From contig NZ_JAODVR010000001.1 in assembly GCF_025399835.1 (NCBI RefSeq), forward strand, positions 186,001 to 250,000: 64,000 bases of DNA, in the 5' to 3' direction. This stretch comes from Haloarchaeobius sp. HME9146. GTDB lineage: Archaea; Halobacteriota; Halobacteria; Halobacteriales; Natrialbaceae. The notes under the pieces are model-generated. The model had not been told where the DNA came from, ran no database searches, and saw only the letters and a list, made by a program, of their open reading frames with translations. A program made the position numbers and the translations under genes. Positions 17,035 to 23,867 of the stretch are shown one piece after another; position 1 is the first letter of the stretch, and every line of letters starts with the position of its first letter.

Positions 17035-18243
17035 TCAGAGCACCCCCGCGATGGAGAGCAGCGTCCGGATGCCGAGCCACAGTGCGATGGCCGTGACGAT
17101 GCCACCGAGCACGTTCTGCAGGGTCGAGTTGGTGTACTTCCCGAGGATGTCGCCGTCGTTCATCACGTAGATGAGGAAGATGGCGACGATGGGCAGGAGG
17201 ACGCCGTTGGCGACCTGCGCGAAGACGATGGCCTGCACGGGGCTGTAGCCGAGCGCGGAGAACAGCACGCCGATGCCCAGGATGGACCCCCACACCGCGC
17301 GGAACCGCGTGGACTTGAGGTCGGCGTCCCAGCCGAGTGCACCTGCCGTCGCGTACGCGCCGGCCAGCGGCGCGGTCGTCGCGCTGGTGAACCCGGCGGC
17401 GAACAGGCCGATGCTGAACAGCACCTTCGCCTGCGTGCCGACGAGCGGCTCGATCTGCTCGGCCATCGTGCCGACGTTGTCGATGTTCGTCCCGACCGGG
17501 AACGCGGCCGCGGCCGTGATGAGGATGGCACAGGTGATGGCCCCACCCAGCACGATGGAGAGGATGGTGTCGGTGCGGGACTCGGGCAGGTCCTCCGGCC
17601 CGTCCCAGCGCTCCTGGACGCTGCTCGCGTGCAGGAACAGGTTGTAGCCGACGACGGTGGTCCCGACGAGGCCCGTGATGAGGAACGCCGAGCCCTCGGG
17701 CACCGACGGGACGAACCCGGCGGCGACCTTCCCGAAGTCCGGCCCGATGATGATGGCGTCGAGCACGAACGAGAACGCCATGATGGCGATGAGTCCGACG
17801 AGTGCCTTCTCGATGAGCTTGTAGCGGCCGGTCCACAGCAGGGCACCGGCGCAGATACCCATCAGCGGCCCCCAGACGTTCTCGCTGATGCCGGTCATCA
17901 CGGCGAGGCCGGCGGCCCCACCGATGATGTTCCCGGTCTCGTACGCCGCCGTCCCGATACCGATAGCGGAGACCACGAGCGCGATGGCGATGTAGGTCGC
18001 CGCCGGGTTGTCGAAGCGCTCGCGGAGCGCCTCGCCCAGCCCCTCGCGGGAGACGAGGCCGAGTCGAGCACTCATCTCCTGCAGGACGATGGTCGCGATG
18101 ACCGAGAACGCGATGGTCCACAGGAGCGCGTAGCCGAACTTCGCACCCGTCACACTTGCAGTCGTTACCGTGCCCGGTCCGATGAAGGCTGCCGCCACCA
18201 TGGCCCCCGGGCCAACCGCCTTGAGTCGCTGTACGATGTTCAT
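17035..18243 (-). CDS. Atypical Nramp-family transporter
   Basis: The 402-aa protein has about eleven hydrophobic segments and the Nramp fold signature (FLHASSVQERW after helix 6). The metal-binding motifs are changed: canonical DPGN in helix 1 is G22-P-G-T25, and canonical MPHN in helix 6 is V198-G-Y-N201. The Asp, Met and His ligands for manganese or iron are therefore missing. It is the first gene of the hyu cassette, 1 bp before hyuA. Nramp-like genes are known beside oxoprolinase genes (B. subtilis ycsG near pxpABC), so this protein may import an organic substrate or a cofactor ion for the cassette. Substrate is unknown. Confidence 0.85.
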   Translation of the reverse strand: MNIVQRLKAVGPGAMVAAAFIGPGTVTTASVTGAKFGYALLWTIAFSVIATIVLQEMSARLGLVSREGLGEALRERFDNPAATYIAIALVVSAIGIGTAAYETGNIIGGAAGLAVMTGISENVWGPLMGICAGALLWTGRYKLIEKALVGLIAIMAFSFVLDAIIIGPDFGKVAAGFVPSVPEGSAFLITGLVGTTVVGYNLFLHASSVQERWDGPEDLPESRTDTILSIVLGGAITCAILITAAAAFPVGTNIDNVGTMAEQIEPLVGTQAKVLFSIGLFAAGFTSATTAPLAGAYATAGALGWDADLKSTRFRAVWGSILGIGVLFSALGYSPVQAIVFAQVANGVLLPIVAIFLIYVMNDGDILGKYTNSTLQNVLGGIVTAIALWLGIRTLLSIAGVL

Positions 18244-18278
18244 GGTTGACTATGTACGGTAGTATGTCACACAGAAAC

Positions 18279-18286
18279 TCCCTAAA
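18279..18286 (-). promoter_or_regulatory. TATA-like box of the transporter-hyuAB operon
   Basis: The minus strand reads CCTTTTAG about 40 nt upstream of the transporter ATG, which would give a short leader of 10-15 nt. The decamer repeats at 18321-18350 lie about 40 bp upstream of it. Confidence 0.45.
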
Positions 18287-18320
18287 AGGTACTTGAGAAC
18301 GCCGAATACGGGCAGCTCAC

Positions 18321-18350
18321 CGAGTATGAAGTCGTATGAAGACGTGTGAA
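18321..18350. repeat. Three tandem 10-bp repeats, candidate operator
   Basis: CGAGTATGAA, GTCGTATGAA and GACGTGTGAA follow one another without gaps, sharing a (T/G)TGAA end. The 10-bp period puts each copy on the same helix face. They lie between the CopG-type regulator gene and the operon promoter. Ribbon-helix-helix proteins commonly bind such repeats as arrays of dimers, so these are a plausible site for that regulator. Confidence 0.5.
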
Positions 18351-18392
18351 GCGTCGGTGGGGACCGCCGCCGGTGACCAGCCCGGTCACCGC

Positions 18393-18935
18393 CTACCGGT
18401 CGACTGCGGAGAAGATGACCTTCGACAGCCCCTCTTCAACCTCGAGTTCGAACGGGAGTCTGGCCGTGCTCTCCTCGATGAACCCGGTCATGAACCACTT
18501 GACCGACTCGGTCGGGAAGACGACGTGGTACGTCTGGCCCCTGCTCTCGCGCACCGTCAGGAACCCGCAGAACGAGAGCCAGTCGAGCAGTTCGCCGAGG
18601 GACTCGAACCGGTCCTCGTACTCGCGAGCGTGGAACGATGCGACGCGGTCGGCCGCCTCGACGAACTCGGGGTCCGGCTCGCCCTCGGCGTTCTCGACGT
18701 AGTCCAGGAAGCAGTGCAGGAAGTCCACGTCGAGCAGCACGTGCTCGCCGCTGGAGAGCATCTGGTGGTACGATTCGAGGTTCGCCCCGGCGTCGGCGGT
18801 CGCCGCCTCGAAGTTCGCGGCGTAGAACGACAGCGCCTGCCGGACCAGTTCGCTCTGTGGTTTCCCCGTGCGACTGGTGAGCGACTCCAGCGCGGTCACG
18901 GCGTCCTCGTCGAGCGAGACGGTGATGCGGTCCAT
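18393..18935 (-). CDS. CopG-type ribbon-helix-helix regulator with C-terminal extension
   Basis: The 180-aa protein begins with a ribbon-helix-helix DNA-binding domain (MDRITVSLDEDAVTALESL, with the hydrophobic/basic pattern of CopG), then an about 130-residue acidic domain rich in aromatic residues (SYHQMLSSGEHVLLDVDFLHC, RGQTYHVVF) that may sense a ligand or give oligomers. I start at ATG 18935; the upstream in-frame extension to 19151 runs over the proline dehydrogenase promoter. It lies upstream of the transporter-hyuAB operon on the same strand, separated by 149 bp with tandem decamers, so it is the best candidate for its local regulator. Confidence 0.8.
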   Translation of the reverse strand: MDRITVSLDEDAVTALESLTSRTGKPQSELVRQALSFYAANFEAATADAGANLESYHQMLSSGEHVLLDVDFLHCFLDYVENAEGEPDPEFVEAADRVASFHAREYEDRFESLGELLDWLSFCGFLTVRESRGQTYHVVFPTESVKWFMTGFIEESTARLPFELEVEEGLSKVIFSAVDR

Positions 18936-19009
18936 TATCCCCTGATATTCGTCCCGTCGGATATGGCTTCCCCTGTCGAGCGCTGGTGAACGACACACGG
19001 GCCACCGAC

Positions 19010-19043
19010 CCGGACCATCAATCCCTTTATATCGTCGGTCCGG
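19010..19043 (+). promoter_or_regulatory. Promoter of proline dehydrogenase gene with flanking inverted repeat
   Basis: TTTATAT at 19026-19032 is centred 25 nt upstream of the ATG at 19054, a leaderless promoter. CCGGACC (19010-19016) and GGTCCGG (19037-19043) flank it symmetrically, so a regulator bound to both arms would cover the TATA box. Confidence 0.6.
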
Positions 19044-19053
19044 AGTTTCGTGC

Positions 19054-19893
19054 ATGATTCCCCCCATCGCCTCCCGGTTCGTCGCCGGCGAGTCGCCAGC
19101 CGAAGCCATCGACCACGCCCGCGAGTGCAACGAGGGCGACGTGAAGGTCATCCTGAACCTGCTCGGCGAGCACTACGACGAGCGCGGTCCCGCCGAGGAG
19201 GACGCCGAGGAGTACATCCGGCTGGTCGAGGACATCGGCAAGTCCGACATCGACGCCTGCATCTCGGTCAAGCCCTCCCAGATCGGCCTCGACGCCGGCG
19301 AGGACGTGTTCGACGACCTGCTCGGGCGTATCGTCGAGCGCGCCACCGAGGCCGGCACCTTCGTCTGGGTCGACATGGAGGACCGCCACACCACCGACGC
19401 GACCCTCGACGCCTTCGAGAAGTACACGACACAGACCGACGGGAACGTCGGGCTCTGCGTGCAGGCGAACCTCAAGCGCACCGAAGAGGACATCGAGCGC
19501 CTCGCGGACCTCCCGGGGAAGGTCCGCCTCGTCAAGGGCGCGTACGACGAGCCGAAAGAGGTCGCCTACAAGAAGAAGTCGAAGGTGGACGAGCAGTACG
19601 AGAAACTGCTGGAGTACATGTTCGAGCACTTCGACGGCGGCATCGCGGTCGGCAGCCACGACCCGAAGATGATAGACCTCGCCGCGGACCTCCACGAGGA
19701 GTACGGGACGGACTACGAGGTCCAGATGCTCATGGGCGTGCGCGAGGACGCCCAGTACGACCTCGCCGAGCAGGGCGTCGAGGTGTGGCAGTACGCCCCC
19801 TACGGCGGGAAGTGGTTCCAGTACTTCTACCGCCGGGTCCGCGAGCGCAAGGAGAACCTCACGTTCGCGTTGCGTGCAGTGCTCGGTCGCTGA
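19054..19893 (+). CDS. putA: Proline dehydrogenase
   Basis: The 279-aa flavoenzyme oxidises proline to pyrroline-5-carboxylate. It is the monofunctional short form: conserved DACISVKPSQIG near residue 70, VWVDMEDR, a lysine-containing VRLVKGAYDEPKE, VGSHDPKM and the C-terminal YAPYGGKWFQYFYRRVRER, where the paired arginines hold the proline carboxylate. No pyrroline-5-carboxylate dehydrogenase gene lies beside it, so the second step is encoded elsewhere. The promoter is strong and may be regulated. The divergent CopG-type gene shares the 118-bp intergenic region. Confidence 0.93.
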   Translation: MIPPIASRFVAGESPAEAIDHARECNEGDVKVILNLLGEHYDERGPAEEDAEEYIRLVEDIGKSDIDACISVKPSQIGLDAGEDVFDDLLGRIVERATEAGTFVWVDMEDRHTTDATLDAFEKYTTQTDGNVGLCVQANLKRTEEDIERLADLPGKVRLVKGAYDEPKEVAYKKKSKVDEQYEKLLEYMFEHFDGGIAVGSHDPKMIDLAADLHEEYGTDYEVQMLMGVREDAQYDLAEQGVEVWQYAPYGGKWFQYFYRRVRERKENLTFALRAVLGR

Positions 19894-19949
19894 TGAATAT
19901 CGACCGATAGGAACAAACCCATTACCCCCCAGACTGATATCTCGCCTAT

Positions 19950-20612
19950 ATGTCCTCGTGGAAGCGTGACTTCGCGTCCGGCCTCATCGTCGTCATCCCG
20001 GTCCTCGTCACGGTGTTCGTCATCGCGTGGCTCTACGACAAGGTGGCCGCGGTCACCCCGAAACGGGTCATCAGCCCCGATCTGTTGACCGGCCTCGGGC
20101 TCTCTCCGAGCGCCGCACAGGCCCTCATTCAGCCGTTGCGCGTCATGGCTGTCCTCGCTGTCTTCGTCGTCTTCGTCTTCTCCGTCGGCTATCTCATGCG
20201 GACCGCGGTCGGTGGCTTCTTCGAAGAGATAATCGACGACATCGCGAACCGCGTCCCCGGCCTCCGCGTCGTCTACAACGCCTCGAAGATGGCGGCCGAG
20301 ACGGCCCTCGGCGGCACCGAGGCGCTGCAGGCCCCCGTGAAGGTCGAGATGTGGGGTGGCATGCGCATGACCGCGTTCAAGACCGGCAAGACGACCGACG
20401 ACGGCCGCGAGGTCATCTTCCTCCCGACCGCGCCGAACATCACCACCGGGTTCGTCATCGAGGTCGACCCGAACGACATCGAAGAGACCAACGAGAAGGT
20501 CGAGGACGCCCTGACCCGCATCCTCTCGGCCGGGTTCGGCGACGCCGACCGCATGGGCGGCCAGATTCCCATCGAGGAACTCACCGGCGGCGACGAAGAC
20601 GACGACGACTGA
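19950..20612 (+). CDS. DUF502-family membrane protein
   Basis: A 220-aa protein with two hydrophobic segments (about residues 9-29 and 66-90) and the DUF502 signature: SGLIVVIPVLVTVFVI at the N-terminus, the middle IPGLRVVYNASK-like segment (here VPGLRVVYNASKM), and FLPTAPNITTGFVIEV. DUF502 proteins occur widely in bacteria, archaea and plants; function is not established, although plant members (LIKE COV) act in membrane trafficking. The end is a run of acidic residues (GGDEDDDD), a haloarchaeal trait. It follows putA by 56 bp and may be co-transcribed. Confidence 0.85.
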   Translation: MSSWKRDFASGLIVVIPVLVTVFVIAWLYDKVAAVTPKRVISPDLLTGLGLSPSAAQALIQPLRVMAVLAVFVVFVFSVGYLMRTAVGGFFEEIIDDIANRVPGLRVVYNASKMAAETALGGTEALQAPVKVEMWGGMRMTAFKTGKTTDDGREVIFLPTAPNITTGFVIEVDPNDIEETNEKVEDALTRILSAGFGDADRMGGQIPIEELTGGDEDDDD

Positions 20613-20734
20613 CTCCCTGCCCTGTTTTCCACGCCCGTCGCGACCGTTCCAGGAGCGAGACTCCCCGGCATCGATTCCAGCGGCTCTGGCTGGCGAATAT
20701 CGAAGAACGGTAGAAAGACGAGTCGTCGGCGGCG

Positions 20735-21688
20735 TTAGACGTCGACGTACTCGAACCACTCGTCGTGGTCGTCGGTGCGGCGGTGGACCACGTCGAAGAA
20801 GCGCTGCTGGATTTCCTCGGTGACCGGGCCGCGCGAGCCGTTGCCGATCTCGACGTTGTCGACCTGGCGGATGGGCGTGACCTCGGCGGCGGAGCCGGTG
20901 AAGAACAGCTCGTCGGCGGTGTTGAGTTCACCGCGGGAGATGGTCGCGCCGTCGTGGACCTCGTAGCCCAGCTCCTCGGCGAGCGTGATGACGGTGTCGC
21001 GGGTGATGCCGTCGAGGATGGACTCGGCGAGCCCGGGCGTGTAGATCTCGCCGTCACGGACGAGGAAGATGTTCTCGCCGGGACCCTCTGCGACGTTGCC
21101 CTCCTTGTTCAGGACGATGGCCTCGCGGAAGCCGTTGCGGCGGGCCTCCTCCCCAGCCAGGAGGCTGTTGACGTACAGGCCGGTCGTCTTCGCGTTCGTC
21201 GGAATCTGGCTGGAGGAGTGCTTGCGCCACGAGGACACCTTCACCTTGATGCCGTTCTCGAGGGCCTCCTCGCCGAGGTACGCGCCCCACGGCCAGACCG
21301 CGATCATCGTGCGGGTCGGGCACTCGCCGGGCGAGACGCCGAGGCTCTTGTAGCCGTAGTACGCCAGCGGCCGGATGTAACAGGAGGGGAGTTCCTGCTC
21401 GCGGATGAGCGTCTTCGTCGCCTCGGTGAGCTCTTCGGGCTCGTGCTGGATCTCCATGTCGTAGGGCTTGCAGGAGGCGTAGAGGCGGTCGACGTGCTCC
21501 TCCCAGCGGAACAGCGCCGGTCCCTTCTCGGTGTCGTAACAGCGTGCGCCCTCGAAGACGCCGGTCCCGTAGTGCATGCCGTGGGAGAGGACGTGAATCT
21601 GAGCGTCGTCCCAGTCGACGAACTCGCCGTCCATCCAGATGGTGTCGAGCGCGTCGTTCTCTTCGCGCATCTCGTCGAACGTAGCCAT
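20735..21688 (-). CDS. ilvE: Branched-chain amino acid aminotransferase
   Basis: The 317-aa fold type IV PLP enzyme interconverts valine, leucine and isoleucine with their 2-oxo acids. The cofactor lysine is K167 in QIPTNAKTTGLYVNS, and the glycine-rich phosphate site is seen near EGPGENIFLV. HYGTGVFEGARCY near residue 40 is also typical. Length and motifs fit IlvE well; D-amino-acid transaminase is less likely. No other branched-chain genes lie next to it. The start MATFDEM lies 25-31 nt downstream of a TATA-like box. Confidence 0.95.
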   Translation of the reverse strand: MATFDEMREENDALDTIWMDGEFVDWDDAQIHVLSHGMHYGTGVFEGARCYDTEKGPALFRWEEHVDRLYASCKPYDMEIQHEPEELTEATKTLIREQELPSCYIRPLAYYGYKSLGVSPGECPTRTMIAVWPWGAYLGEEALENGIKVKVSSWRKHSSSQIPTNAKTTGLYVNSLLAGEEARRNGFREAIVLNKEGNVAEGPGENIFLVRDGEIYTPGLAESILDGITRDTVITLAEELGYEVHDGATISRGELNTADELFFTGSAAEVTPIRQVDNVEIGNGSRGPVTEEIQQRFFDVVHRRTDDHDEWFEYVDV

Positions 21689-21712
21689 GTCGTAGAGTGC
21701 TGGGGAGATGGC

Positions 21713-21719
21713 AATAAAG
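21713..21719 (-). promoter_or_regulatory. TATA-like box for ilvE
   Basis: The minus strand reads CTTTATT, 25-31 nt upstream of the ilvE ATG, consistent with a leaderless transcript. Confidence 0.55.
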
Positions 21720-21760
21720 ATACCGCGATTATTGCCAGCGGGCGTGCCAGGGCACCGACA

Positions 21761-22120
21761 TCAGGACAGCGGGATGGTGACCTGTATCTCGTCGAACTGG
21801 GGAACCGGGCGGGTGGCGTTCCCGTGGTCGACGAGCTCGATGAGCCCGAAGCTCTCGAGCGCCTGGAGTCGCCTGTTGACCTCCGCGAAGTCGTGGTCCG
21901 TCGTCGCCGTCAGCTTCGCGACGGTCGTCGGGTGTGCGTCGACGATGGTGCGCAGCAGGCGGACGTTCGAGGGGGAGAACAGCCGGGCGAGTTCCTCCTC
22001 GCTCCGGATGCTGAGCGCGTCGCGGTCCCCGCCGCCGAGACGGGCGTAGAACTCTTCGGCGGATTCGAGGCGTATCTGGAGGGTCTCTGGCTCGGAATCG
22101 GATTCCGGTCGCGTCGCCAT
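21761..22120 (-). CDS. Small winged-helix DNA-binding protein
   Basis: The 119-aa protein has a central winged helix-turn-helix (about residues 45-95: SPSNVRLLRTIVDAHPTTVA, then a recognition helix near NRRLQALESFGLIEL) like the HVO_A0114/COG4190 family common in haloarchaea. Such proteins are often antitoxin-like or local regulators; no toxin gene is adjacent. Targets cannot be predicted. It ends about 70 bp from the ilvE start and is transcribed toward it, so it could be co-transcribed with ilvE or act on it. Confidence 0.75.
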   Translation of the reverse strand: MATRPESDSEPETLQIRLESAEEFYARLGGGDRDALSIRSEEELARLFSPSNVRLLRTIVDAHPTTVAKLTATTDHDFAEVNRRLQALESFGLIELVDHGNATRPVPQFDEIQVTIPLS

Positions 22121-22140
22121 AGTTTCACCACCTCGGCCAC

Positions 22141-22150
22141 AACATATAAA
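22141..22150 (-). promoter_or_regulatory. TATA-like box for the small winged-helix gene
   Basis: The minus strand reads GTTTATATGT, 21-30 nt upstream of the ATG at 22120. This is among the strongest TATA matches in the window. Confidence 0.55.
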
Positions 22151-22267
22151 CGTGACTTACTGCAGTCTGCGGTCGGCGAGCAACGGCTTCACGGTGAGAA
22201 CACGTCGGGTTTCGACGTAGCTTCCTGTTATCGGAGAACGGGAGCGAGGCAGGAACGGGTTCGTGGC

Positions 22268-22945
22268 TTACCCGAGTCGCGCCACGAGGTCAGCACCCTC
22301 GACGTAGGGGATGCCCTCGCGCTTCGCGTAGGCGCGGGCGTCGGCCGGGACGAGCGCCTCGCCGGTCTCGTCGTCGAGCATCTCGCAGACGACGACTGCA
22401 GGAGCCGTTTCGGCGGCCTCGGCGAGCGCGATTCCCAGCTCGGTGTGACCCAGTCGTTGCGAAAGCAGTTCGGGGGCGGCCCGGAGCAGGTGGACGTGGC
22501 CGGGCGCGCGGAACTCCTCGACGAACGGGAAGCCCTCGGGGTCGGCGGCGGCCTCGCCCAGCTTCGTGATGGTGAGGGCGCGGTCCGAGTCGGGAATGCC
22601 GGTGAAGGTGTCGCGGTGGTTCACCGTCAGCGAGAACGACGAGCGCTCGTCGTAGCCGAGTTCGTGGTCCGCGGTGAGCGGGTGGTCGAGCTCCTCCTGC
22701 ATGAACGGGAGGTCGAACGCCTCGGACACCGAATCCGAGAGCGCGACACAGACCAGGCCACCGGCGTCGTTTCGCATGCGGGCGACGGCCTCGGGGGTCA
22801 CGCCCTCGGCGGGGTAGACGAGGTCGGTCTCGCCCTCGCGGTCGGCCGCGTCGTGGATGGCGACGGGCTGGCCCGCGCGGAACGCCGCGATGGCGCGGTC
22901 GACGGCGGCGTCGGCGTCGGCCTCGCTCTGCGTGCTCTGGGACAT
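22268..22945 (-). CDS. ribB: 3,4-dihydroxy-2-butanone 4-phosphate synthase
   Basis: The 225-aa enzyme converts ribulose 5-phosphate to the four-carbon precursor of riboflavin. The acidic magnesium-binding motif DREGETDLVYPAE lies near residue 40, and the FTGIPDSDRALTI and PGHVHLLRA segments fit. No GTP cyclohydrolase II is fused. The start MSQSTQSE at 22945 lies 1 bp after the rbkR stop; an ATG at 22963 would overlap rbkR. Pairing with rbkR puts both under one promoter that carries a palindrome. Confidence 0.93.
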   Translation of the reverse strand: MSQSTQSEADADAAVDRAIAAFRAGQPVAIHDAADREGETDLVYPAEGVTPEAVARMRNDAGGLVCVALSDSVSEAFDLPFMQEELDHPLTADHELGYDERSSFSLTVNHRDTFTGIPDSDRALTITKLGEAAADPEGFPFVEEFRAPGHVHLLRAAPELLSQRLGHTELGIALAEAAETAPAVVVCEMLDDETGEALVPADARAYAKREGIPYVEGADLVARLG

Positions 22946-22946
22946 C

Positions 22947-23651
22947 TTACTGCTCCTCGACATAGATGGTCACGTGGTCGTCGTCGGCCAGTTCGAGGGC
23001 GTCGCGGAGGCGCTCGGGGGCGATGATCTCCAGCTGGTCCTCGTCGTGGTGGGTGCGCTCGGGGGCGATGGTGTGGGCGGCCTCGTACGTCTCGCCGTCG
23101 GCGGTCTCGACGGTCGCCGGGTAGCAGATGCAGGGGCCGTAGGTGCGGTCGTCGTCCTCCCAGCCGTCGATGGGAACCGGCGTCATGGCCTCCATCGCGG
23201 AGCGCCGGCGGACGCTCTCGTCGTCGAGTTCGACGTTCAGGGTGCCCGCGAAGGGTTCGTAGCCGAGTCGCTCCTCGAACTGTTCCATGTAGCCCGGCAG
23301 GGAGATGTAGTGTCGTCCCTCGCCCATTCCGCTGGTCACGGTGCCGTACAGTTCGACGCTGGAGCGACCCTCGAAGATGGCACGGTAGTCCTCGTACTCG
23401 CTGCGGAGGGCGCGTTCGCCGTCCTCGGTGAGGGCGACCCACTGGCCGTCGCTGACGGTCTCGCGGGTGACGAGTCCGGCGTCTTCGAGTCGCTGGAGGC
23501 GGCGCGACGCCGTCTGGTTGGACGCGTCGAGTCGGTCCGCGAGCCCCGCACAGGAGACCTTGATCTCGCCGTCGATGGCCCCGTCGAGGGCCAGCAGTTT
23601 CGCGACGGCGAGTTCGTCGTGGCCGACCGCGAACGACGCTATCTCTGACAT
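22947..23651 (-). CDS. rbkR: CTP-dependent riboflavin kinase fused to HTH regulator (RbkR)
   Basis: The 234-aa protein has a MarR-like winged helix (residues about 1-85: [20 protein letters not shown]) followed by the archaeal CTP-dependent riboflavin kinase domain (about 95-234: [28 protein letters not shown]). RbkR is known in archaea to make FMN and to regulate riboflavin genes. The start MSEIASF at 23651 is chosen because upstream in-frame codons cover the promoter and the palindrome at 23693-23706. It is co-directional with ribB, one base apart. Confidence 0.93.
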   Translation of the reverse strand: MSEIASFAVGHDELAVAKLLALDGAIDGEIKVSCAGLADRLDASNQTASRRLQRLEDAGLVTRETVSDGQWVALTEDGERALRSEYEDYRAIFEGRSSVELYGTVTSGMGEGRHYISLPGYMEQFEERLGYEPFAGTLNVELDDESVRRRSAMEAMTPVPIDGWEDDDRTYGPCICYPATVETADGETYEAAHTIAPERTHHDEDQLEIIAPERLRDALELADDDHVTIYVEEQ

Positions 23652-23692
23652 GCCAGTGGCTTGGGACGCCTGTGGGATAAGCATACCGAATG

Positions 23693-23706
23693 TGGAATGC
23701 ATTCCA
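23693..23706. promoter_or_regulatory. Perfect 14-bp palindrome upstream of rbkR, candidate RbkR operator
   Basis: TGGAATGCATTCCA is a perfect palindrome about 42 bp upstream of the rbkR ATG. A TATA-like GCTTAT (minus strand, about 23677-23683) lies just downstream of it, so a bound dimer would sit at the BRE/TATA region and could block transcription of rbkR-ribB. Confidence 0.6.
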
Positions 23707-23867
23707 GAAATGAGATAGTGTATCACGCCAGTGTGACGCAGCGTGAGAAACGGGAGTCTAGTTGGAAGTTTGATTGCGGCAACTAAAGCCCATCGCTTCG
23801 GGCAATGGGACAGGTGTGGCCGGAACGATTAACAGACAAAAATACCATCAAGAGACAAGAACTCACC

